64,000 nucleotides of DNA from contig CALSSW010000001.1 in NCBI GenBank assembly GCA_943789105.1, positions 62,001 to 126,000 of the forward strand, given 5' to 3'. The translations under genes and the position numbers were made by a program. Source of the DNA: an uncultured Ulvibacter sp. (GTDB taxonomy: Bacteria; Bacteroidota; Bacteroidia; Flavobacteriales; Flavobacteriaceae). Of the stretch, positions 9,255 through 18,961 are shown one piece after another. The notes beneath the pieces are model-generated. The model made no database searches and was not told the origin of the DNA. It worked only from the letters and a program-made list of their open reading frames with translations. Position 1 is the stretch's first letter, and each line of letters starts with the position of its first letter.

Positions 9255-9953
9255 ATGGGTTATAAGTGCTATTTTATCTGTTGTTTTTTTTGTGTGAGCG
9301 CACTCTTTGCCCAAAACGAAATTACCTCAGATTCTTTGGATACAAAATATAGAGAAGATCAATTTTATTTTGGTATAACATACAATGCCCTTGTTGATAC
9401 ACCAGAGATGGTTGACTCTCGTGGCCTAACCGCTTCTGTACACCTTGGTTTTATGAGAGATATGCCTATCAATAGGCGCAGAAACCTATCTCTAGCCATT
9501 GGTCTTGGTGCCTCTTTTGATGAGTATGGCTCAACACTCTTTATAGGAGAAGATCAAGCAAATCAAACTATATTCACCTCCTTAAGTGATAATAATGTTA
9601 CTTATGATGTCAATAGATTTAGCAGCTCAAGTATAGAAATTCCTCTAGAATTTCGATGGCGCTCCTCTAGTGCACAAAACTATAAGTTTTGGCGTTTTTA
9701 TGCTGGTTTGCGGCTAGGATATGCGTATTGGTATAAATCTTCTTTTAAACAAGATGGCAATACCGTGATACAAACAGACATTCCTGAGTTTAATAACATG
9801 CGCCTTGGATCCACCCTAAGTGTTGGATACAATACAGTAAATTTTTACGCCTATTATGGCATTACCCCTTTATTTGATAATGCAATTACAACCAATGGTA
9901 CGCCAATAGATATGAGCACTTTAAAGCTAGGGCTTTTGTTTTTCTTTCTCTAA
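9255..9953 (+). CDS. PorT-family outer-membrane beta-barrel protein
   Basis: 232 residues. The N-terminal signal peptide ends near SALFAQ (residue about 20). The mature part is rich in alternating aromatic/hydrophobic strands (FYFGITYNALV, FYAGLRLGYAYWY, VNFYAYYGI) and ends in hydrophobic residues with a terminal FFFL, as in small outer-membrane barrels. It resembles the PorT/OMP_b-brl_2 group, one member of which is needed for type IX secretion in Porphyromonas. I cannot tell whether this is the functional PorT/SprT or a general paralogue. Monocistronic, ending in a hairpin shared with the convergent gene. Confidence 0.7.
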   Translation: MGYKCYFICCFFCVSALFAQNEITSDSLDTKYREDQFYFGITYNALVDTPEMVDSRGLTASVHLGFMRDMPINRRRNLSLAIGLGASFDEYGSTLFIGEDQANQTIFTSLSDNNVTYDVNRFSSSSIEIPLEFRWRSSSAQNYKFWRFYAGLRLGYAYWYKSSFKQDGNTVIQTDIPEFNNMRLGSTLSVGYNTVNFYAYYGITPLFDNAITTNGTPIDMSTLKLGLLFFFL

Positions 9954-9955
9954 AT

Positions 9956-9977
9956 AAAACCTCGTCGGGTTTTTTTA
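9956..9977. terminator. Short bidirectional terminator hairpin
   Basis: AAAACC TCGTCG GGTTTT followed by T's. It lies right after the barrel-protein stop and overlaps the stop codon of the convergent membrane-protein gene. Confidence 0.5.
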
Positions 9978-10580
9978 GACCCAAAAACCAAACAGTAAAA
10001 ACTGTGGTAGTGCTCCAATTAAAAACCCAAAGCACAATTCTAACAGAGTGTGAGACTTTGTATGAAGCCTAGAGCTTGCAACCAATCCATTTGTAATACA
10101 TAAAATCGATATGCTGGCTAGCATGTTTATGTTAAAATGAATGCTAACCCCAATTAAAAAGATAGTAACCCCGGCAATTGCCATTTGGTGAAGACTCATT
10201 TTAAATTTAAATAACACTAGAAAAAGGGCCGTTAGCGAAGTGGCTAAAATACCCACAAAAAAATAATACAATTCTATATCTTCATAGGGTTTAAAGATTA
10301 GTTTGATAATCAGTAAGACCAACAATACTTGTATCATTAGTGGATACTTTCTCTCTCTTACCTCATAAAGGTGTATGCTGGAGACCACTCCAATGTTTTT
10401 TAATAATAAAAATGTAATAATGGGTGTAAAACTAGTCAGGGTAGCAATAGCATATACATTGGCCAACATACGCTGGGGCTCTACAAACCGTGGGGTAATT
10501 GCATAATAACAAACCACACCCAAAAGCGGCATTAATAAGGGGTGAAAAATATAGCCTGAAATACGTAAAATTTGATTCAT
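9975..10580 (-). CDS. PAP2-like integral membrane protein
   Basis: A 201-residue protein with about six membrane helices. The C-terminal segment SRLHTKSHTLLEL resembles the SR..(x)..H..D motif of the PAP2 phosphatase superfamily, with Glu in place of the usual acidic site, and RERKYPL near residue 78 may correspond to the first phosphatase motif. I therefore call it PAP2-like without claiming activity. The ATG (10580) overlaps the rpoN stop by one base (TGATG), so it is translationally coupled to rpoN. Confidence 0.6.
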   Translation of the reverse strand: MNQILRISGYIFHPLLMPLLGVVCYYAITPRFVEPQRMLANVYAIATLTSFTPIITFLLLKNIGVVSSIHLYEVRERKYPLMIQVLLVLLIIKLIFKPYEDIELYYFFVGILATSLTALFLVLFKFKMSLHQMAIAGVTIFLIGVSIHFNINMLASISILCITNGLVASSRLHTKSHTLLELCFGFLIGALPQFLLFGFWV

Positions 10581-12025
10581 CAAAGCTCTTTTCTAAGGCG
10601 TGCCACAGATAGCTCTAACTGTTCTCTATATTTGGCAACAGTGCGTCTGGCAATAGGATATCCTTTTTCTTTTAGAATTTGAGCCAGTTTATCATCGGTA
10701 AGAGGTTTTCTTTTATCTTCCTCCCCAATGGTAATTTCAAGAATTTTTTTAATTTCTTTGGTAGACACATCTTCTCCTTGATCGTTTTTCATGGATTCAC
10801 TAAAAAACTCTTTTATGAGTTTTGTGCCATAGGGGGTATCTACATATTTACTATTTGCAACCCTAGAGACCGTAGAAATATCCATGCCAATTTTATCTGC
10901 AATATCCTTTAAAATCATAGGTCTTAACTTGCGTTGATCTCCAGATAGAAAGTAGGCTTCTTGTTGGTGCATGATGGCATTCATGGTTACAAAAAGTGTT
11001 TGTTGCCTTTGTTTAATAGCATCAATAAACCACTTTGCAGCGTCTAATTTTTGTTTGATAAAAAGTACCGCTTCCTTTTGTGATTTTGATTTATCGTTAG
11101 ATTCTTTATATCCTTTGAGCATATTAGCATATTCTCTTGATACGTGCAACTCTGGCGCATTTCTTCCATTGAGGGTTAATTCTAAGCTGCCCTCAACAAT
11201 GGTAATAGCAAAATCTGGTACAACATGCTCTATCATTCTGGTATTGCTTGAAATAGACCCTCCCGGCTTGGGGTTTAAACTTTCAATTTCAGCAATTGCC
11301 TCCCTCAGCTCGTCTTCTGAGATACTAAACTTTTGAAGTAATTTTTTATAATGTTTTTTTGAAAAATGATCAAAGGTTTCTTTTATAATACCAGATGCTA
11401 AAACAACCTTTGGGTTTTGCTGCTTTCTTTTTAGCTGCAGTAATAGACATTCCTGTAAATCTCTGGCTCCAACCCCTGCAGGGTCTAGTTCTTGCACTTT
11501 TTCAAGAACGTTTTCCACAGCAGTATCTGTGGTGTACACATTTTGAGTAAAGGCTAAATCATCAACAATGTCTGCAATTTCTCTGCGAATATAACCGCTT
11601 TCATCAACGCTTCCAACCAAGAATTTTGCAATTTCTTTTTCACTTTCCTCAAGCCTATAGGTATTTAATTGCTGCATTAGGTGTTGGGTGAAGGATTGAC
11701 CTGCGGCATAGGGTATATGGGTTTGTTGGTCATCTGCACTATAGTTATTTGCATTTAACTTATAACTAGGGGTTTCATCATCACTTAGATACTCATCTAT
11801 ATTTATTTCAGGCGCTTGGTCTGTGGTGTCTTGGTAGTCATCATTAATGTCTTGGTCAAAATTCTCTGGCTCTTCTTTTCCTCCTTCTAGTGCAGGATTT
11901 TCGTTCATCTCTTGAGAAATACGTTGCTCAAAAGCCTGCGTTGGCAATTGAATTAACTTCATCAACTGTATTTGTTGTGGAGATAATTTCTGAGATAATT
12001 TAAAATTTAGAAATTGTTTTAGCAT
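10580..12025 (-). CDS. rpoN: RNA polymerase sigma-54 factor
   Basis: 481 residues with the full sigma-54 layout. The Gln-rich region I (LSPQQIQLMKLIQLP, residues 12-26) contacts enhancer-binding activators; an acidic region II (about 50-110) follows, then the core-binding domain, a helix-turn-helix with DISTVSRVAN near 375, and the RpoN box ARRTVAKYRE near 461. It directs transcription from -24/-12 promoters and requires an AAA+ activator, none of which is encoded in this window. Downstream gene coupled by a one-base overlap. Confidence 0.96.
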   Translation of the reverse strand: MLKQFLNFKLSQKLSPQQIQLMKLIQLPTQAFEQRISQEMNENPALEGGKEEPENFDQDINDDYQDTTDQAPEINIDEYLSDDETPSYKLNANNYSADDQQTHIPYAAGQSFTQHLMQQLNTYRLEESEKEIAKFLVGSVDESGYIRREIADIVDDLAFTQNVYTTDTAVENVLEKVQELDPAGVGARDLQECLLLQLKRKQQNPKVVLASGIIKETFDHFSKKHYKKLLQKFSISEDELREAIAEIESLNPKPGGSISSNTRMIEHVVPDFAITIVEGSLELTLNGRNAPELHVSREYANMLKGYKESNDKSKSQKEAVLFIKQKLDAAKWFIDAIKQRQQTLFVTMNAIMHQQEAYFLSGDQRKLRPMILKDIADKIGMDISTVSRVANSKYVDTPYGTKLIKEFFSESMKNDQGEDVSTKEIKKILEITIGEEDKRKPLTDDKLAQILKEKGYPIARRTVAKYREQLELSVARLRKEL

Positions 12026-12051
12026 TTAAAAATGATGTGAACTATAAAGTT

Positions 12052-12094
12052 AAAAAAAACCAGCTATATACAAAACGGTACGACGCTGGTTTTA
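12052..12094 (-). terminator. Intrinsic terminator of asnS
   Basis: Read on the minus strand: AAAACCAGC ... GCTGGTTTT with a run of T's, about 30 bp after the asnS stop. Confidence 0.65.
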
Positions 12095-12123
12095 ATATGC
12101 AGGATGTGTATTATTTTACAGCT

Positions 12124-13566
12124 TTAAAACTCTGCGTTACCGGGTGTTCTTGGGTAAGGAATTACATCTCTAATGTTTCCCATGCCAGTTACAAAGAGCA
12201 CAAGGCGCTCAAAACCTAATCCAAAGCCACTGTGGGTGCAAGTGCCAAACTTTCTAAGGTCTAGATACCAGTATAATTCTTTTTCGCTAATATCCATGGC
12301 TTTCATCTTTTGTTTTAAAACATCATACCGCTCCTCACGTTGAGAGCCACCAACTATTTCTCCAATACCTGGGAATAAGACATCCATGGCGCGAACCGTT
12401 TTTTCATCTTCATTTAAGCGCATATAAAACGCCTTAATGGTAGCGGGATAGTCAAACAAGATTACAGGACACTTAAAGTGTTTTTCTACTAAAAACCGTT
12501 CGTGTTCACTTTGCAAATCTGCGCCCCACTGGTTTATAGGGTACTTAAATTTTTTCTTCTTGTTGGGCTTGCAATTCTTTAAAATATCAATTGCCTCTGT
12601 ATAGCTTACACGTTTAAAATTATTGTCTATTACAAAATGTAATTTCTCACGCAATGTCATTTCTTGACGCTCTATAGCAGGTTTGCTTTTGTCTTCCTGG
12701 ATGAGTCTTTGCTCCAAAAAGGCTAAATCATCCTGGCAGTTTTCTAGCGCGTAGGTGATTACATATTTTATGAAATCCTCGGCCAGATCCATATTGTCTG
12801 CCAAATCGTTAAAGGCAACCTCTGGTTCAATCATCCAGAATTCTGCTAAATGGCGAGAAGTATTGCTGTTTTCAGCCCTAAAGGTAGGCCCGAAAGTATA
12901 TACTTTTCCCAGCCCCATGGCAAAGGTTTCTGCCTCTAATTGGCCACTTACCGTAAGGTTGGTTTCTTTTGCAAAAAAGTCTTCTTTATAATTTACATTT
13001 CCCTTATCATCTAAAGGCGGGTTTTTTGGATCCAGTGCACTTACCTTAAACATTTCTCCTGCACCCTCTGCATCACTTCCTGTGATAATTGGAGTATGCA
13101 TATAATTAAATCCATTTTTCTGAAAATACTCGTGCACTGCAAAAGATAGTTTTGATCGCAAACGCATCACTGATCCAAAGGTATTAGTGCGTACACGTAA
13201 ATGTGCTTGCTCGCGCAACTTTTCTAGACTATGACGCTTTGGAGAGAGAATGGTTAGTTTTACCTGTTCTGGGTCTGCGGTACCTAAAATAACAATGCCA
13301 GAGACTTGCACCTCTAGCGTTTGTCCTAGCCCTTGGCTTTTTACCAGTACTCCGGTAATTTCTACACAAGCTCCGGTAGTTATATATTTAAGTGTGTCTT
13401 GGTCAAAATTTTCAAAATCAATAACACATTGCAAATTTTTAATAGTAGAGCCATCATTTACCGAAATAAAGCGGTTGCTTCTAAAGGAACGAACCCAACC
13501 TTTTATTGTAAGTTCATTGATGGTAGGCTCTGTTTGTAAAACGTGTACTATTTCTGTGTGTTTCAT
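12124..13566 (-). CDS. asnS: Asparaginyl-tRNA synthetase
   Basis: A 480-residue class II aminoacyl-tRNA synthetase charging tRNA-Asn. The N-terminal OB-fold anticodon-binding domain (about 1-110, with [16 protein letters not shown]) is followed by the catalytic core: motif 2 around [21 protein letters not shown] (the first 20 of these cover it) and motif 3 near the end, [13 protein letters not shown]. The protein ends [12 protein letters not shown], typical of bacterial AsnRS. The ATG at 13566 is chosen over an in-frame TTG two codons upstream. Confidence 0.96.
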   Translation of the reverse strand: MKHTEIVHVLQTEPTINELTIKGWVRSFRSNRFISVNDGSTIKNLQCVIDFENFDQDTLKYITTGACVEITGVLVKSQGLGQTLEVQVSGIVILGTADPEQVKLTILSPKRHSLEKLREQAHLRVRTNTFGSVMRLRSKLSFAVHEYFQKNGFNYMHTPIITGSDAEGAGEMFKVSALDPKNPPLDDKGNVNYKEDFFAKETNLTVSGQLEAETFAMGLGKVYTFGPTFRAENSNTSRHLAEFWMIEPEVAFNDLADNMDLAEDFIKYVITYALENCQDDLAFLEQRLIQEDKSKPAIERQEMTLREKLHFVIDNNFKRVSYTEAIDILKNCKPNKKKKFKYPINQWGADLQSEHERFLVEKHFKCPVILFDYPATIKAFYMRLNEDEKTVRAMDVLFPGIGEIVGGSQREERYDVLKQKMKAMDISEKELYWYLDLRKFGTCTHSGFGLGFERLVLFVTGMGNIRDVIPYPRTPGNAEF

Positions 13567-13625
13567 AGTCAAAAAATCAAGCGATAAAGATAGGATATAA
13601 TTCAGATAATAGAAATGAGTATTAA

Positions 13626-16028
13626 TTATTTTAACTGCTCCTGTTCTTCTTCCATGTTTTCTGGTAAAATACCTAGGGCCGGTTTTTTAAGGGTTTGTTT
13701 ATTGGCGATACTTTTTTCAAGAGAAAGTAGTAGAGAGGGGAGTAATAATAAATTTGCTAGCATTGCAAATACTAAGGTAACCGAGACTAATGCTCCAAGG
13801 GCTACAGTTCCACCAAAACTCGAGATTGTGAACACAGAAAACCCAAAGAAAAGCACAATAGAGGTGTAAAACATACTTACTCCTGTTTCACGCAAGGCAG
13901 CGTAAACAGATTTTTTAATCTTCCAGTTATTGGCAATAAGTTCTTGGCGATATTTTGCTAAAAAATGAATGGTGTCATCCACAGAGATACCAAATGCGAT
14001 ACTAAACACTAAAATGGTAGAAGGTTTTATGGGGACTCCCAAAAAGCCCATCAACCCTGCTGTTATAATTAAGGGTAATAGGTTAGGTATCAGAGACACC
14101 AGTATCATCCTAAAGCTTCTAAACATCCAAGCCATAAAAAGTGCAATTAGTAAAATAGCAAGTGAGAGACTAATAATTAGATTTTTAACCAAATACTTAG
14201 TTCCTTTTTGAAATAGTAATGCTTTCCCAGTAAAACTTACGTTGTACCTATCTTGTGGAAAAATTTTAAGTGCTTTGGCTTTAAGGTCCTCCTCAATTCT
14301 GTCAAATCGCTCGGTACCCGTATCTTTCATAAAAGTAGTAATACGGGCAAACTGTCCTGTACTATCTACGTAGCTTTTTAGTAAATTAGTATCCTTTGCA
14401 CTGCTTTTTGCATACCTCAAAATAAAGCTCCTCTCTTGGCTATTGGGCAATTGATAGTACTCAGGATTGCCATTATAATAGGCTTGTTTGCTATATTTAA
14501 CTAGATCTACCACAGAAAGTGATTGTGAAAACTCTGGGAACTCCTCTATATACTCTTGAAGCTCATTCATGCGCTTTAGAGTCGCTAGCTTCATTACGCC
14601 TTTTTTTCTTTTAGTATCTACTAAAATTTCAAGAGGCATAATCCCTTTATACTCTTTCTCGAAGAACCTAATAGATTTAAAAAACTCAGCCTTCTTTGGC
14701 ATGTCTTCAACCAGTGAGCCAGAGATTTTTATATTGTAAATTCCAATGATACTGAGGCATAATAGCCCAATAGAAATAATATAAATAGCAATACGGTTGT
14801 GTTTTACTTTGTTTTCCATCCAGTCCACAAAACGGTTGATCCAACGTTTGTTTAAATGGTTTAGATGCTTGTTTTTTGGCACCGCCATAAAGCTGTATAG
14901 TATGGGAATAATAAGCAGGCAAAGTAAGAATATGGCAAGAATGCAGATAGAAGCAACAATTCCAAATTCTTTGAGTAGTTGGCTATTTGTTAAAATGAAT
15001 GTAGCAAAACCTGAGGCTGTTGTAACATTGGTCATTAAGGTTGCATTTCCAACTTTAGCAATAACGCGCTGGAGAGATTTTGCTTGATTACCGTGCTGTT
15101 TTATTTCTTGATGGTATTTGTTAATCAAGAAAATACAATTAGGGATTCCAATTACAATTATAAGTGGAGGAATTAAAGCGGTTAAGACGGTAATTTCATA
15201 TTTAAGCAACCCAAGTATTCCAAAGGCCCATAATACACCAATAATAACTGTAATCATTGATATAAAAGTTGCTCTGTAGGATCTAAAGAAAAAGAAGAAA
15301 ATAATTGAGGTAACAAGAACAGCTGCAACAATAAACATCCCTATTTCATCAATAATGTTTTGAGAGTTTAACGTTCTGATATAGGGCATGCCAGAGGTGT
15401 AGACTTTCATGCCAGTTTCTTTTTCAAAGGCTACTATTTTAGGAATAAGCACCTTTTCAATAAATATTTTCCTGGCAGGGGTGTTTACAATATCTTTTTT
15501 AAGATACAAGGCAGTTCTTACAGATTTTTTATCTGGAGAGTATACAAGTCCACTATAAAAAGGAAGCTTTTCAAAAAGCTCATATTGTAGTTTTTTTAGT
15601 TGTTTTTTACTTAAAATAGAATCCGTTACAAGCGGAACCATTTTAAACCCGATACTATCTGTGCGTTTTTTTAATTTTTGCAGATCTCCTACAGATAAAC
15701 TAAGATCAATCTCAGGGGCTTGCCCAAGTTCTTTGGATAAGGAGTTCCAGGCATTGAATTTTTCTGGTGTAAATAATAAGCTATCTTTTACGCCATATAT
15801 GATGAGGTTTCCTTCTTCTCCAAAGGTGTCTAAAAACGTATTATAGGCAGTATTCACCTTGTGATCATCGGGAAGCATATTTGCCTCTGTGTAGGTAAAA
15901 CGCATATGTTTCGATTGCATTCCAAGAAAGACGGTAAAGCAAGCAATAACAACTAAAATAAATACCCGGTTGCGCAATATAAAACGCGCTGTGGCACTCC
16001 AAAATCCGATGCTAAAAAGTTTATTCAA
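13626..16028 (-). CDS. RND superfamily (MMPL-type) membrane transporter
   Basis: An 800-residue protein with a duplicated six-helix layout: TM1 at about 18-36, a large periplasmic loop to about 205, TM2-6 at about 210-385, TM7 near 415, a second loop, and TM8-12 at about 610-775. The conserved segment [15 protein letters not shown] lies near residue 700. MMPL/HpnN-like RND proteins export lipids or hydrophobic compounds; the substrate here is unknown. No adaptor or outer-membrane factor is adjacent. The only plausible start is TTG (16028), since the next Met is after TM1. Confidence 0.85.
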   Translation of the reverse strand: MNKLFSIGFWSATARFILRNRVFILVVIACFTVFLGMQSKHMRFTYTEANMLPDDHKVNTAYNTFLDTFGEEGNLIIYGVKDSLLFTPEKFNAWNSLSKELGQAPEIDLSLSVGDLQKLKKRTDSIGFKMVPLVTDSILSKKQLKKLQYELFEKLPFYSGLVYSPDKKSVRTALYLKKDIVNTPARKIFIEKVLIPKIVAFEKETGMKVYTSGMPYIRTLNSQNIIDEIGMFIVAAVLVTSIIFFFFFRSYRATFISMITVIIGVLWAFGILGLLKYEITVLTALIPPLIIVIGIPNCIFLINKYHQEIKQHGNQAKSLQRVIAKVGNATLMTNVTTASGFATFILTNSQLLKEFGIVASICILAIFLLCLLIIPILYSFMAVPKNKHLNHLNKRWINRFVDWMENKVKHNRIAIYIISIGLLCLSIIGIYNIKISGSLVEDMPKKAEFFKSIRFFEKEYKGIMPLEILVDTKRKKGVMKLATLKRMNELQEYIEEFPEFSQSLSVVDLVKYSKQAYYNGNPEYYQLPNSQERSFILRYAKSSAKDTNLLKSYVDSTGQFARITTFMKDTGTERFDRIEEDLKAKALKIFPQDRYNVSFTGKALLFQKGTKYLVKNLIISLSLAILLIALFMAWMFRSFRMILVSLIPNLLPLIITAGLMGFLGVPIKPSTILVFSIAFGISVDDTIHFLAKYRQELIANNWKIKKSVYAALRETGVSMFYTSIVLFFGFSVFTISSFGGTVALGALVSVTLVFAMLANLLLLPSLLLSLEKSIANKQTLKKPALGILPENMEEEQEQLK

Positions 16029-16122
16029 TGATAGATGTTTTGTTGTTTTGTAAAGGTAAGAAATCTATTCAGGGCAATTAAAATTATGCCCCCTCGATTT
16101 TATAAAATATGTAGAGAATTGA

Positions 16123-16230
16123 TTAAAATGAAATAGATATTGCAAGGCCCGCTTCATTTTTGCTGTAATATGGGATTACTGCCGTTTTGGTTGATGTTTC
16201 TTTTTTAGAAAACAGTTCTTCAAAAAAGAG
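16123..16230 (-). pseudogene. Possible C-terminal remnant of an outer-membrane barrel gene
   Basis: Between frr and the transporter gene an open frame without a start ends ...VIPYYSKNEAGLAISISF then stop. The pattern of alternating residues and a terminal Phe is that of the last strand of an outer-membrane beta-barrel. Only about 35 codons are open and the frame is blocked upstream by the frr terminator region. It may be a deletion remnant or a chance frame. Confidence 0.25.
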
Positions 16231-16277
16231 CCCCCTTAGTATTAGAAAAAACTAATAACAACAGGAGGCTTTTTTTA
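16221..16277 (-). terminator. Intrinsic terminator of the rplM-frr cluster
   Basis: On the minus strand AAGCCTCC ... GGGGGCTCTTTTTT, with an inner TATTAG/CTAATA pairing, about 20 bp after the frr stop. Confidence 0.65.
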
Positions 16278-16296
16278 TTATGTTATAACCCAGGAG

Positions 16297-16854
16297 TTAT
16301 ACAGTCATAATTTCTTTTTCTTTAACCCCAAGAAGACTGTCAATTTTGGTGATACTAATATCTGTCATTTTCTGGATATCTTCTTCTAGACTTTTCTTTA
16401 AATCATCACTTGCGCCTTCCAATTCTTTAATGCTATTCATAGCATTTTTACGATCGTTTCGCACTCCAACTTTGCTGTCTTCTGCTTCTGCTTTGGCCTG
16501 TTTTGCCAATTCTCTTCTGCGTTCCTCTGTCAGGGGTGGAACATTTATAATGACGCTATCTCCATTATTCATTGGGTTAAACCCAATATTTGCAAGATGA
16601 ATTCCTTTTTCTATTTCTGGAATTAATCCTTTTTCCCAAGGAGTAATTGTAATGGTCATACCATCTGGTGTTGCAACATTGGCAACTTGTGATAATGGCG
16701 TTTGACTTCCGTAGTAGTTTACCATAACACTTCCCACCATGGCAGGAGATGCCTTTCCTGCACGAATATTTACAAATTTTTTATGTAAGTGACTCACGGC
16801 GTTATCCATGGCTTCTTTTGCACTGTCTATGATAAATTCTATTTCTTCTTCCAT
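16297..16854 (-). CDS. frr: Ribosome recycling factor
   Basis: 185 residues, the standard RRF size. With EF-G it splits post-termination ribosomes. Family features are the N-terminal helix, the segment IRAGKASPAMVGSV (about 30-43), the domain II stretch PLSQVANVATPDGMTITITPW, and the C-terminal long helix KAEAEDSKVGVRNDRK. It is the last gene of the rplM-rpsI-rpsB-tsf-pyrH-frr run, 50 bp after pyrH. Confidence 0.97.
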   Translation of the reverse strand: MEEEIEFIIDSAKEAMDNAVSHLHKKFVNIRAGKASPAMVGSVMVNYYGSQTPLSQVANVATPDGMTITITPWEKGLIPEIEKGIHLANIGFNPMNNGDSVIINVPPLTEERRRELAKQAKAEAEDSKVGVRNDRKNAMNSIKELEGASDDLKKSLEEDIQKMTDISITKIDSLLGVKEKEIMTV

Positions 16855-16904
16855 TTATATATCCCTAAAATGAGTATTTATTAGTGTTTTCTATAATGCT
16901 AGTT

Positions 16905-17612
16905 TTAAAGATTTACTTTGGTTCCAATTTTCTCTCCAGAGATCACCTTCATTAGGTTTCCACGAGTATTCATATCAAAAACAATGATAGGTAGTTCGTT
17001 TTCTTGGCTTAGGGTAAACGCAGTGGTATCCATTACCTTGAGCCCTTTTTTTAGCACATCTTCAAAAGAAATAAATTCAAATTTAATTGCATCTGCGTTT
17101 TTTTCTGGATCACTAGAGTAAATACCATCTACTCGGGTACCTTTTAATATAACGTCTGCGTTAATCTCTATAGCTCTTAAAACGGCTGCACTGTCTGTAG
17201 TAAAATATGGGTTTCCCGTTCCTCCTCCAAAAATAACCACGCGTCCTTTTTCAAGATGGCGTACAGCTCTTCTTTTAATAAAAGGTTCTGCAACCTCGTT
17301 TATTTTTATAGCGCTTTGCAGTCTTGTTGGGATGCCTTGGTCTTCAAGGGCTCCTTGGAGAGCAAGGCCGTTAATTACTGTAGCAAGCATGCCCATATGG
17401 TCTCCTTGTACGCGGTCCATTCCTTTACTGGCTCCCGCAACACCTCTAAAAATATTTCCGCCCCCAATAACAATAGCAACTTGTACTCCAGTGGCAATAA
17501 TTGCTTTTATATCTTGGGCATATTCTTTAAGTCTTTCTGGATCAATACCGTATTGCAGGCTTCCCATTAAGGCTTCTCCTGAGAGTTTCAAAAGGATTCT
17601 TTTATAGTGCAT
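16905..17612 (-). CDS. pyrH: UMP kinase
   Basis: A 235-residue hexameric bacterial UMP kinase (amino-acid kinase fold) phosphorylating UMP to UDP with ATP. Motifs are KLSGEAL at residues 8-14, GGGNIFRG at about 49-56, the UMP-binding region GDHMGMLAT near 69, and [15 protein letters not shown] near 128-142. It sits between tsf and frr, its usual place. Confidence 0.97.
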   Translation of the reverse strand: MHYKRILLKLSGEALMGSLQYGIDPERLKEYAQDIKAIIATGVQVAIVIGGGNIFRGVAGASKGMDRVQGDHMGMLATVINGLALQGALEDQGIPTRLQSAIKINEVAEPFIKRRAVRHLEKGRVVIFGGGTGNPYFTTDSAAVLRAIEINADVILKGTRVDGIYSSDPEKNADAIKFEFISFEDVLKKGLKVMDTTAFTLSQENELPIIVFDMNTRGNLMKVISGEKIGTKVNL

Positions 17613-17682
17613 AGTGGTGTTTTGTTAGTTACAAAAATAGTGAAATTATAAAAGATGTTTCTACCTAAGCATGTAAAAAAGA

Positions 17683-17720
17683 AAAATCCGTTTTCAACAC
17701 AGGGGTTGAAAACGGATTTT
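17683..17720. terminator. Intrinsic terminator after tsf
   Basis: A perfect 16-bp inverted repeat, AAAATCCGTTTTCAAC with a 6-nt loop, flanked by A/T runs, lies 22 bp after the tsf stop. It suggests pyrH-frr is at least partly transcribed from its own promoter. Confidence 0.8.
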
Positions 17721-17741
17721 ATAAGTATACGTGCTTTAGAT

Positions 17742-18710
17742 TTATACTAAAGTAACTCTTTTAAAACCTACTACAGCTGCATCTCCTTTACTGGCAACGT
17801 ACTGTGCAACGTTTTTCTTTTCGTCCATAATGAAGTTTTGATCTAATAAACATTTCTCTTGGTCTAGAGAAGTATTATCAGAAATAAAACGCTCCATTTT
17901 TCCAGGAAGAATTCTATCCCAGATTTGTTCTGGCTTTCCTTCTGCTTTTAATTCTGCTTTTGCAGCCTGCTCAGCAGCTTCAAGAACATCTGGGGTTAAT
18001 TGAGACATTGAAATGTATTGAGGAATATTTTTAAGGGTCTTCCCTAAACGTCCTAACTCAATATTGTCTTTCTCAATAACGGCAATTCTTGCCTGTGTTT
18101 CATTTGCAACAAACTCAGGGGTAAAATCTTTATAAGATAATGTAGTGGCTCCCATAGAAGCTACTTGCATTGAAACACTTTTACTAACCTCTGCAGCGCT
18201 GTCACTATCTTTAGATAAACCAACAAGAGCGCCAATTTTCTTTCCGTGGATATAAGTGCCAACAAAAGGAGCTTCTAGTATTTCAAAACCACCTATTTCT
18301 AGTTTTTCACCAATAACACCTGTTTGCTCAATTAGTTTTTCAGCGACAGTCATCTCTGAGTTAAAAGCTGCAGCTAAAAAATCTTCTTTGGTATCATAAT
18401 TAATTGCAATGGCAGCCATTTCTTTGGCCATTGCAGAATATGAGTCATTGTTTGCAACAAAATCTGTCTCACAGTTTAAAGACACAATAACACCTCTTGT
18501 TTTCGCATCATTAATTTGAGAAACAACAGCTCCTTCACTAGAGTCACGGTCTGCTCTTTTTTCTGCAATTTTCTGTCCTTTTTTTCTTAGAATTCCAATA
18601 GCTTCTTCTATGTTTCCTTCTGCTTCAACAAGGGCTTTTTTACAGTCCATCATTCCGGCTCCGGTTTTCTTTCTTAATTCGTTTACTTGTGCGGCGGTTA
18701 TTTTTACCAT
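17742..18710 (-). CDS. tsf: Elongation factor Ts
   Basis: 322 residues. EF-Ts is the guanine-nucleotide exchange factor for EF-Tu. The N-terminal UBA-like domain contains the signature TGAGMMDCKKALVEA (residues 16-30); the core with two subdomains follows (CETDFVANND near 79), and the C-terminal module ends in VVGFKRVTLV. It is separated from rpsB by a spacer of about 130 bp and ends at a strong hairpin. Confidence 0.97.
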   Translation of the reverse strand: MVKITAAQVNELRKKTGAGMMDCKKALVEAEGNIEEAIGILRKKGQKIAEKRADRDSSEGAVVSQINDAKTRGVIVSLNCETDFVANNDSYSAMAKEMAAIAINYDTKEDFLAAAFNSEMTVAEKLIEQTGVIGEKLEIGGFEILEAPFVGTYIHGKKIGALVGLSKDSDSAAEVSKSVSMQVASMGATTLSYKDFTPEFVANETQARIAVIEKDNIELGRLGKTLKNIPQYISMSQLTPDVLEAAEQAAKAELKAEGKPEQIWDRILPGKMERFISDNTSLDQEKCLLDQNFIMDEKKNVAQYVASKGDAAVVGFKRVTLV

Positions 18711-18842
18711 CGTATTGGGTTTTTTATTATTTCCGAATGATCGAAAATTTAATTATTGTATTTAGTGAACTTAAAAAGTCGCTTAATAGAATTTCTAGAA
18801 GAAAAAAAATTAAACGACTCTATATCTTAATTGAATCGAGAC

Positions 18843-18961
18843 CTACTCTTCTTCTTTAGTAGCTTCTTCTTTCTTTACGGTCTTTTTTACAGTCTTTTTT
18901 ACAGTCTTTTTTGCAGGTGCTTTTTTTGCAGGTGCTTTTTTTGCAGGCTGCTGTCTCTTCT
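18843..18961 (-). other. Out-of-frame 3' tail of rpsB (Ala/Pro/Lys-rich)
   Basis: Directly downstream of the rpsB stop, two other frames carry what reads as the continuation of S2: first EAAPAKEETA, then repeated PAKKA and KKTV units ending KKEEATKEEE and a TAG at 18843-18845. Dropping one base in the T5 run at 18979-18983 (plus strand) and one near 18948 joins all parts into one 321-codon rpsB. A Lys-rich misreading of this segment in the intermediate frame is not a separate gene. Confidence 0.7.

Noticed and set aside
12037-12219. Small plus-strand ORF near the asnS end
   Set aside because: It runs through the asnS terminator and the opposite strand of asnS; no codon or homology support.
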